This document shows, piece after piece, positions 1 to 5,293 of a stretch of DNA of 5,293 bases (position 1 is the first letter of the stretch; every line of letters begins with the position of its first letter). The notes beneath the pieces were generated by a model. The model had not been told where the DNA came from and did not search any database. It saw nothing but the letters and a program-made list of their open reading frames with translations. The DNA is from JAQIBY01 sp964527535 (GTDB lineage Bacteria; Bacteroidota; Bacteroidia; Bacteroidales; ML635J-15), in contig CAZGPW010000031.1 in NCBI GenBank assembly GCA_964527535.1, forward strand, positions 1 through 5,293, given 5' to 3'. A program made the position numbers and the translations under genes.

Positions 1-261
1 TCGCTGATGAATTGTACATCGCAAGTGTTGTTGGTGGTTCCAAATCTGGCTTTTACACAACTTCCGGCGGTAAATGCATTTCCCCCCGTTTCCCATTGCG
101 CGTGGACATGGTCAACCGATATGAGGAATAGAAATGCCATAAGCAAAAGGCTTACACGCCGGTGTTTACTGTGTGTGTGTGTGTGTGGCAGCGGGTGTTG
201 GCTGTCTGTGTTGTGTTACTGTTATCCGTCGGTACAGGTTTTGTTTTTGAAGTGTTTCCAT
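1..261 (-). pseudogene. 5' end of a secreted protein gene, frame-broken at a (CA)9 tract (possible phase-variable gene)
   Basis: From ATG 261 the frame reads METLQKQNLYRRITVTQHRQ and stops at TAA 168-166 after 31 codons. A second frame, open from 215 to the window edge, encodes KHRRVSLLLMAFLFLISV followed by DHVHA, cleaved before QWETGGN, and later RFGTTNNTCDVQFIS. That is a textbook signal peptide followed by the W-x-x-GGN ... GTTNN opening seen in many Bacteroidetes surface proteins. The basic n-region (KHRR) and the first hydrophobic residues lie upstream of the only ATG in this frame (140), so that ATG is unlikely to be the natural start; it also lacks an A-rich leader. The two frames differ by one base in register and overlap at a (CA)9 tract (187 to 170). 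One added CA unit, or two removed, would join them, placing 41 residues before Met140. A well-placed promoter precedes ATG 261. The gene continues past position 1. Alternatives are an indel sequencing error, a decayed gene, or a real weak start at 140. Confidence 0.65.
170..187. repeat. (CA)9/(TG)9 dinucleotide microsatellite
   Basis: There are nine uninterrupted dinucleotide units, CA on the minus strand, encoding alternating Thr-His. The tract lies between the ATG at 261 and the signal peptide of the leftmost gene, exactly where the reading frame breaks. Its length is not a multiple of three per unit, so slippage by one unit shifts the frame. This is the arrangement of contingency (phase-variation) loci. 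Confidence 0.9.
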
Positions 262-293
262 TGTGCTGAGTTTTTTTACATGTAATCTCTATA

Positions 294-327
294 CAAATAT
301 ACGTAAATCTTTTTAAAAAGTTGCAAA
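294..327 (-). promoter_or_regulatory. Bacteroidetes-type promoter for the leftmost gene
   Basis: Reading leftwards, TTTG (327-324) is followed after 22 nt by TATATTTG (301-294). The latter matches the Bacteroidetes primary-sigma -7 box TAnnTTTG exactly. The usual spacing to the -33 TTTG is about 19-21 nt, so this spacer is slightly long. Transcription would start near 286-290, giving a leader of roughly 25-28 nt before ATG 261. That leader has an A-run about 12-18 nt upstream of the start codon and no Shine-Dalgarno, as is common in this phylum. Confidence 0.55.
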
Positions 328-349
328 AATGTTAAGTTATTTTTAAGTC

Positions 350-377
350 GGTGATTTCGACTCCGCTCAGCCACCTG
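350..377 (+). repeat. REP-like element, copy 1
   Basis: The element runs GGTGATTTCGACTC then CGCTCAGCCACCTG. Its ends (GGTG...CCACC) are inverted. It matches the copy at 409-436 with only two differing bases (A/G at the fifth base, G/A in the right arm). The core resembles the TTCGACTCCGCTCA repeats scattered between genes in many Bacteroidetes genomes. Confidence 0.75.
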
Positions 378-387
378 AAGTGGGACA

Positions 388-401
388 GGTGATTTCGATT
401 C
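388..401 (+). repeat. REP-like element, left-half fragment
   Basis: GGTGATTTCGATTC matches the left half of the neighbouring elements (13 of 14 bases to copy 1). The right half is missing. It sits 38 nt after the start of copy 1 and 21 nt before copy 2. CACCTG (372-377) and CAGGTG (386-391) around the gap can also pair. Confidence 0.6.
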
Positions 402-408
402 TAATTCC

Positions 409-436
409 GGTGGTTTCGACTCCGCTCAACCACCTG
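409..436 (+). repeat. REP-like element, copy 2 (near-palindromic)
   Basis: GGTGGTT (409-415) pairs with AACCACC (428-434) around a 12-nt loop TCGACTCCGCTC, a 7-bp perfect stem. The sequence is nearly identical to copy 1. Confidence 0.75.
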
Positions 437-491
437 TACCGTTCTATTAAAAGAATATTTCCCTTTCAATGTACCACTACAGGTGGCTGAG
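425..491. repeat. Long-loop inverted repeat linking opposed REP-like copies
   Basis: Positions 425-438 pair with 478-491 in 13 of 14 positions (one A-C mismatch at 429/487), with a 39-nt AT-rich loop. It could act as a weak terminator or RNA 3'-end stabiliser for the operon that ends at 615, but no T-tract follows on either strand, so I do not call it a canonical terminator. Confidence 0.6.
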
Positions 492-544
492 GGTTTCTGC
501 CGGGGAGGTAGAAATGTCTCGAAGCCACAGGAATCGAAGCCACC
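480..544 (-). repeat. REP-like element, inverted copies with an inserted segment
   Basis: CAGGTGGCTGAG (480-491) is the reverse complement of the right half of the element. The left half appears inverted twice, as TCGAAGCCAC at 519-528 and again at 534-543. About 25 nt of unrelated sequence separates the right half from the first left half, so this copy is interrupted. GGTGGCT (482-488) pairs with AGCCACC (538-544). Confidence 0.65.
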
Positions 545-614
545 GGATAAGTATATTGAGAAACAACTATTTTGGGTGATTTTTGATTGAGACAGATGTT
601 TTTTTGACCGGATA

Positions 615-1499
615 CTATTCATCATTGCCATTGTTTTTTGTTGAGCCAAAGTAGTAGCGGAGGCCAAGGGAGAAATCAATAGTGTTAATATTGAAAGAGT
701 ATCTTGAACTTATAAGTGGGCCTTTGCTATCATCTGTTATTGTAGTATTATTTTCTTTTCTTTCATATAGTGTGCGAAATTTTGTTTCTGCATTGTATGC
801 AGGACTATAATTGTATGTAAATTTACCATATAGTCTAAATTTGCTATTTAATTTGTATGAAATATCTAAGCCCGGTTTAATAATAAATATATTATCAATA
901 TCAATATTGAAAGGATATTCATAATGTCGAATTTCAGTAAGGTATTGATTTATATTTTCAGATGAAGAAGTGAAATGAGTATGAGTATTTATCTCTTTTA
1001 CCTCGTAAATATTCAGTAATTGTAATGCAATACTTATTGTTGGGTTAATGGTAAAAGATTTAATGTTAATTATGTATGATATTGAAGGAGATAACACATA
1101 CCTTCTCATATTTAATGAGTGGTCATATATCATTTCTTTATATTCGTTATCTTCTTCAGAAATCCATCTTCTCCTTTCCCGATGGAATGTATTGTATTTA
1201 TTAAAGTTTTCAAAGCTTCTGTTGTCATAACATGTAAATCCTAATCCAAGTTCAATTTTATTTAACTTATGACCAACTTTAATGTTAACAAACGGACTTT
1301 GAGCTATGGTAAATTTATTTGGAAATGGCTCAATAACGTAACTTCCATTTTCATCATTATAGATTATTTCCGTATTGTAAAGCCAATTATTATCTTTATT
1401 TGGTGCTAAGGCAAAACCTAAATCGGCTTCTGCAAACCATTGTCCAAATACATTTATGGTAATAATTATGCACGTTAATGTAATGATTAATCTTTTCAT
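615..1499 (-). CDS. Putative outer-membrane beta-barrel protein
   Basis: This gene encodes 294 residues, complete from ATG (1499) to TAG (615). The N-terminus (MKRLIITLTCIIITINVFG, cleaved before QWF) is a classic signal peptide without a lipobox, so export to the periplasm or outer membrane is expected. The mature part has alternating-hydrophobicity segments ending in aromatic residues: FAEADLGFAL, KIELGLGFTCY, YVLSPSISYIINI, FTINPTISIAL, IIKPGLDISYKL, FRLYGKFTYNY and, near the end, TIDFSLGLRYYFG. These are typical of 8- to 12-stranded Bacteroidetes barrels of the porin/OmpW-like size class. A short polar tail (STKNNGNDE) follows the last strand. The start overlaps the stop of the upstream peptidase-like gene in an ATGA, so translation is probably coupled, and a role serving that protein is possible. 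I cannot assign it to PorP/SprF or any named family. Sampled lines are about 23-35% GC, much poorer than parts of the upstream gene. Confidence 0.85.
   Translation of the reverse strand: MKRLIITLTCIIITINVFGQWFAEADLGFALAPNKDNNWLYNTEIIYNDENGSYVIEPFPNKFTIAQSPFVNIKVGHKLNKIELGLGFTCYDNRSFENFNKYNTFHRERRRWISEEDNEYKEMIYDHSLNMRRYVLSPSISYIINIKSFTINPTISIALQLLNIYEVKEINTHTHFTSSSENINQYLTEIRHYEYPFNIDIDNIFIIKPGLDISYKLNSKFRLYGKFTYNYSPAYNAETKFRTLYERKENNTTITDDSKGPLISSRYSFNINTIDFSLGLRYYFGSTKNNGNDE
1496..1499 (-). other. ATGA stop-start overlap
   Basis: The TGA stop of the large secreted protein (1498 to 1496) shares bases with the ATG of the barrel gene (1499 to 1497). Such overlaps usually mean translational coupling within one transcript. 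This also fixes the barrel gene start, since the signal peptide begins directly at this ATG with MKR. Confidence 0.85.
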
Positions 1500-4400
1500 T
1501 GTTTAACAATTTTTTGTGTGTTATTCTGATCATTCAAATTCAATTTGATAAAGTACATCCCGGGTTTATACTCTTTTACATCAAACCGAAACAGGTATTT
1601 TCCGGGAGCAACATTTTTTCTATTGTGATATGCTATTACCTGCCCCTGAGCATTTAAGATTTTGAAATGCAAATCCTGTTTATTTTCAAGCATAACGCTT
1701 ACATTGAGTTTGTCTTTTACGGGATTGGGATAACACTGCCATTTGCTATCATTTTTATCTGGCTTTTCTTCTTTGTTGTTCGCGTAATTTATTGATGATT
1801 TACTTCCTCCCTGCAGGCAAGGGTCATCATTGGTTTCCAACACCAGTTCATTGTCACCACTGGCTACAAACTCCACATCGCCGTTGATGATGATTTCGTT
1901 GCAGGCACTGAGTGTGGTGGGTGCCTGGGAAAGATAGTCATTGGCGAGCCCATTGAATTCAAAACTGCCGCCATAGATATGAACATTGCCACCCCAGTTT
2001 TCATAAGGCCAGTCAGAACGTACGGCATTGGTAAAACCAGTAGGGAATAAAATAGAATATGTGCTTGTTAAATCACAGTCAATGACAATGACTCCGCCCC
2101 AAATATATGAATCATACCCAGTTCCTTGAAAATGTGGTTCTGCCTGGTACTTTATTGTTTTATGGCCTATCGTATTATAAACATGAGACATTACTCTATT
2201 TTGTCCCCAATATATTTGTTGTCCAATGGATTCATATCCATATAATTCATATCCTTCACCACTACCATGGTTCCACCAAATTACAATGCTATCAACTTTT
2301 TCGTATGGAGAAGAAGCATCTTGTATCTTGTAAATATTTCCAACTTGAGTTATAAAACAATTGTTATATGGTTCAAAAGCTGGGTAATATACAATCAAAT
2401 CGGTTGGATCAATTAGATTAATTGTTTTTACATTTGAACAATATGCATTTCCATCATCATAAGGAGTAGCATATTCGACACATAATTTAACATCAAGATC
2501 AATTGCCGGATTATTTGGATTATAGGGTGTTTCCCATTCAATCTCTCCGTCTCCACCATCGCTAAAATTTTCAACAATAGAGGATTCTCCACCTGGCCAT
2601 GAAAAATGATATGTCCATTTAGTAGCAATACTGCTGATTGCTTCAAAATGTAATAAAGAACCCGCAACAACAGAAGGAGGATTTGTTAAAGATGGATTAT
2701 CGGGTTTGTAATATTCAAAATCAGGTAAGGGGACAGAAGATTCTGAATTAACTGTGATATAATTGGTTTTCGTTTTCACATCGGTATTCCCATAAGCATC
2801 TGTAACCGTTAAGCTAACATCATAAAAACCGTAAGTATCATAAGTTACTGTTGGTGGATATTGTAAAGATGATGTTGAAGGCGAGCCCCCTTCAAATGTC
2901 CATGACCAGGTATCAATGTTCCCTGTTGAATTATCAGTAAAATCAATGCTTTCGCCTTCTGTAATGCTTGTTGAACTTGCACTAAAATCAGCGTTTAATT
3001 CCGTTGTTTGTTCAGTTACATGGATATAATTTGATTTTGTTTCGGTGTCAGAGCCATAACTGTTTGTTACAGATAAAGAAACAGTATAATATCCTTGTGA
3101 ATTATAAGTATGGGAAGGATTTTTTAAGCTTGAGGTACCTCCATCCCCAAAATTCCATTGCCATGAAGATGGTGCACCTGTTGATAAATCTGTAAAGTTA
3201 ACTTGATTACCGACAATAATTGAAGTCTGATCAGCTTCAAAATCAGCCACAGGCGCTTCAGTAGGAATATCATCATCCACCGTAAAGGTATAAGAACCCT
3301 GGTCTGCATTTGGCGTAACGCCATCATAATCCAATCGCTGCCCACCATTGTATGAACGGATGTATTCGGGGTTGACATTTACCGTTACTTCACCATAAGT
3401 TCCGCTCCACTGAAAGTTGATTTGATTGGATTTGTTATCACTTCCTTCCCAGGAAACATCAAAATTTTCAGAAATATCACCATTTTGAACATCAAAACTT
3501 AACGCGTTATTGGCAGATTGCCCGGCATCACACCATGTGTCAAATTTAATATGGCCGCTTGGTACACTACTTGCTACTGTTGCATTTTCAGTGGGATATT
3601 TTTCGGTGATGGTTGGGCAGAGGGAAATCACGGCATTGGAAGGGTACATTTTGAATCCATCGATACTGGTTAGATCATCCATGGCATCTTTTGTATTGCG
3701 TATAAACTCACCACCATCTAAAGTTGTTCCATTTAATCGCTTAAATAAACGGTTATTCATGGTGTTTATAACATTTGAGCTCGAAGCATTTACTTCATAA
3801 CCAAAGCAAGCTCCACCACTACCGCAAGCTGCAACAAAGCCATTTTGATATGAATAACATACTCCAAAAACAGTAATGCTTTTGTTTGTGCTGATGTCAT
3901 CGCTCCAGTATTGTTGTGCTACCTCAGGATAGGCTACTAATACATAAGGAACAGGGTTTGTGCCATTCCACCCATTGTTGTCTGCGATATCTTCATGTAA
4001 TATACCAAACCCTGTCTGAGAATTGCCATTAAACCAATTCAATAAATCGTTATCTGAGTTTGCGTAAATGACTTCAATGTAACCTGAATTTTCATTTCCC
4101 GGTATTTTTTCCGTACCATGGGATACCCAAAAATTAATGCCTGCATTTGCAAAATTTATGAAATTATCATAAGTCAGGTTACCCCAGTTATCATCGCCGT
4201 TTGTGTAATCTACGTAATACACAGGGTTAGCATAGCCTTGATCGATAGTCAGTTCACTCAAATTCAAGCATAAATTATCAAAACTGGTATGTAAAAAATA
4301 CCGATTTGACCAGGGGTCAGGAGAACCAATGTTCATATTGATGTTTTGCGGGCTGTAGGCCATGTTTACATTTTTGTTGTTGCTCTTTGGCTTTTCATCA

Positions 4401-5293
4401 TTTTTATTCAAATTATCCATGTCCTTTTTCAGGTGCCCTGTGGTATTGTTATCGTCTGATTTCACCCGCTCTTCATCCACGCTAAAATTGTTAATGATTT
4501 TATCGAGGTAGGGATGCGATTGGTTACTTTTTAAAATGTTTTCTTTAATGTAAGCCTTTTTTTTCTCAAAACTCAGGCTGTCAGATGCACACACCGTGTT
4601 TAATTGCATGAGTATTTTTTTTCCGTTATGTGGGGAGAGATAAAACCGGGCATAATCATCAAAACGGGTTGTGTCATTAAAAACAAAGTATATTTTGCCT
4701 GATTTTAATGCATTTCCAATGCTTTGCACTTGTTGGTTGACATACTCTATGTATTTTCTTCGTTTGGGAAGGCCTTCTCCACCCGGGCCAAATCTTTTAC
4801 TAAAATCCCTGGCAGATCCACTTGAAATTGCAATTTTTCCTGTATCGCCGCTATAAGTGATAGCAGTTAATACTTGTGTGCCATTAGTTTCTTTTATATT
4901 AGGCAATGATTTATAATAATTTATTGACTTCTGAATTGCGACATCAAAAGTATAATTCATTAGATAATAATACCTTTGAGCGGAAATATAAGCATGACGG
5001 GTGTTTTCATAAGTGTATGTATACATTTTATCAATATCGTCTTCTTTTTTTAGTTCAGGCGGAATCCCCGGTTCTTTTTTCGGAAGCAAAAAGTCCTCTT
5101 TTGTCAATACTTTTTGCTCTTGCATTATTTGGATATGATTCAGATACACAGTCATGCCTTTACGCTTAACAGTATAAGGCGGCTCAATGTATTCCCCGTC
5201 AATAAACACAAAACCACTGTTGATGGGGCCGGCTTTGCGGGATTGCGCTGAGGCCTGAGCAATCATAAACAAGCTAAAAAGGAACAATATGTA
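1496..5293 (-). CDS. T9SS-exported multidomain protein with caspase-like (clan CD) peptidase domain and PKD repeats; 5' partial
   Basis: Residues are numbered from a TTG codon at 5287, but Tyr-Ile codons precede it without a stop, so the true start lies beyond the window. The visible signal peptide is ILFLFSLFMIAQASA, cleaved before QS. Residues 20-270 are not recognised; 272-312 is a Lys/Asp/Asn-rich linker. Residues about 325-560 look like a clan CD peptidase: a hydrophobic strand ending in His390-Gly391 (INFWVSHG), then another ending in Cys477 (SITVFGVCYS), followed by a Gly/Ala-rich stretch and a helix, as in CHAT and gingipain-like domains. Residues 592-675 are probably an Ig-like beta domain. 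PKD domains occupy about 679-757 (WNFGDGG) and 764-847 (WTFEGG). Residues 855-1158 are beta-rich and unassigned. The end (1183-1263: YPNPV, then PGMYFIKL and KIVKQ) is a T9SS type A sorting domain, so the protein should cross the outer membrane and be surface-attached or released. Export is well supported; peptidase activity is inference. It overlaps the next gene by 4 nt. Confidence 0.93.
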   Translation of the reverse strand, partial: YILFLFSLFMIAQASAQSRKAGPINSGFVFIDGEYIEPPYTVKRKGMTVYLNHIQIMQEQKVLTKEDFLLPKKEPGIPPELKKEDDIDKMYTYTYENTRHAYISAQRYYYLMNYTFDVAIQKSINYYKSLPNIKETNGTQVLTAITYSGDTGKIAISSGSARDFSKRFGPGGEGLPKRRKYIEYVNQQVQSIGNALKSGKIYFVFNDTTRFDDYARFYLSPHNGKKILMQLNTVCASDSLSFEKKKAYIKENILKSNQSHPYLDKIINNFSVDEERVKSDDNNTTGHLKKDMDNLNKNDEKPKSNNKNVNMAYSPQNINMNIGSPDPWSNRYFLHTSFDNLCLNLSELTIDQGYANPVYYVDYTNGDDNWGNLTYDNFINFANAGINFWVSHGTEKIPGNENSGYIEVIYANSDNDLLNWFNGNSQTGFGILHEDIADNNGWNGTNPVPYVLVAYPEVAQQYWSDDISTNKSITVFGVCYSYQNGFVAACGSGGACFGYEVNASSSNVINTMNNRLFKRLNGTTLDGGEFIRNTKDAMDDLTSIDGFKMYPSNAVISLCPTITEKYPTENATVASSVPSGHIKFDTWCDAGQSANNALSFDVQNGDISENFDVSWEGSDNKSNQINFQWSGTYGEVTVNVNPEYIRSYNGGQRLDYDGVTPNADQGSYTFTVDDDIPTEAPVADFEADQTSIIVGNQVNFTDLSTGAPSSWQWNFGDGGTSSLKNPSHTYNSQGYYTVSLSVTNSYGSDTETKSNYIHVTEQTTELNADFSASSTSITEGESIDFTDNSTGNIDTWSWTFEGGSPSTSSLQYPPTVTYDTYGFYDVSLTVTDAYGNTDVKTKTNYITVNSESSVPLPDFEYYKPDNPSLTNPPSVVAGSLLHFEAISSIATKWTYHFSWPGGESSIVENFSDGGDGEIEWETPYNPNNPAIDLDVKLCVEYATPYDDGNAYCSNVKTINLIDPTDLIVYYPAFEPYNNCFITQVGNIYKIQDASSPYEKVDSIVIWWNHGSGEGYELYGYESIGQQIYWGQNRVMSHVYNTIGHKTIKYQAEPHFQGTGYDSYIWGGVIVIDCDLTSTYSILFPTGFTNAVRSDWPYENWGGNVHIYGGSFEFNGLANDYLSQAPTTLSACNEIIINGDVEFVASGDNELVLETNDDPCLQGGSKSSINYANNKEEKPDKNDSKWQCYPNPVKDKLNVSVMLENKQDLHFKILNAQGQVIAYHNRKNVAPGKYLFRFDVKEYKPGMYFIKLNLNDQNNTQKIVKQ

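Larger units (their letters stand above)
262..614. other. Intergenic spacer between barrel gene and leftmost gene
   Basis: This 353-nt spacer holds the REP-like cluster (350-544) and the leftward promoter (327-294). Nothing is recognisable in 545-614: there is no hairpin plus T-run to terminate the upstream operon. The reading frame that crosses the repeats is explained by the repeat sequence itself and is not a gene. Confidence 0.7.

Noticed and set aside
7..285. 92-residue plus-strand reading frame
   Set aside because: It is antisense to the leftmost gene; its Cys/Val-rich middle comes from the TG tract, whereas the opposite strand gives a clear signal peptide and surface-protein N-terminus.
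482..544. Rho-independent terminator for the barrel operon
   Set aside because: The 7-bp stem has a 49-nt loop and no T-tract follows it in the direction of transcription.
350..544. CRISPR array
   Set aside because: Repeat copies occur in both orientations, with irregular spacing (38 and 21 nt) and partial copies; no regular repeat-spacer pattern exists.
401..679. 92-residue minus-strand reading frame across the repeats
   Set aside because: It overlaps the end of the barrel gene in another frame and its C-terminal half is just the translated repeat core (FDSCGFETF, VVERSRNH); no promoter or family match is visible.
2428..2670. 80-residue minus-strand reading frame inside the large gene
   Set aside because: It is a shadow of the secreted protein gene in another frame, with no recognisable features.
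3124..3378. 84-residue minus-strand reading frame over the first PKD domain
   Set aside because: The main frame encodes an unmistakable PKD domain here; this frame is low-complexity and unlike any family.
5285..5287. TTG as the true start of the large secreted protein
   Set aside because: The codons before it are open to the window edge, and starting here would leave a signal peptide without a basic n-region; the start is most likely outside the window.

Overview
The window reads as chromosomal DNA, probably from a metagenome or draft contig, of a member of the Bacteroidetes (Bacteroidota). Four signs point that way: a C-terminal type IX secretion (T9SS) sorting domain, PKD domains on a secreted protein, a Bacteroidetes-type promoter (TTTG / TAnnTTTG), and starts preceded by A-rich sequence rather than a Shine-Dalgarno. 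All supported genes lie on the minus strand, so transcription runs from the right edge to the left.

Right and centre (5293 to 1496): a long, 5'-truncated gene for a secreted multidomain protein of at least 1265 residues. It has a signal peptide, an unrecognised N-terminal region, a charged linker, a middle domain with the His-Gly / hydrophobic-strand-Cys pattern of clan CD (caspase/gingipain/CHAT-like) peptidases, two PKD domains, further beta-rich modules, and a T9SS type A sorting domain. Its stop overlaps the start of the next gene (1499 to 615), a 294-residue AT-rich outer-membrane beta-barrel candidate. The overlap suggests one operon: a surface or secreted peptidase-like protein with a barrel that may anchor, export or assist it.

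Left (614 to 262): a non-coding spacer. It holds a cluster of short REP-like repeats in both orientations (350-544), which can form long-loop hairpins, and then a promoter reading left (327 to 294).

Left edge (261 to 1): the start of another secreted protein, cut by the window edge. Its only plausible ATG (261) and its signal peptide core are in different frames, and a (CA)9 tract lies between them. One extra CA unit would join them. This is either a phase-variable surface protein caught in the OFF state or an indel error in a dinucleotide run, and it is the most interesting feature here.
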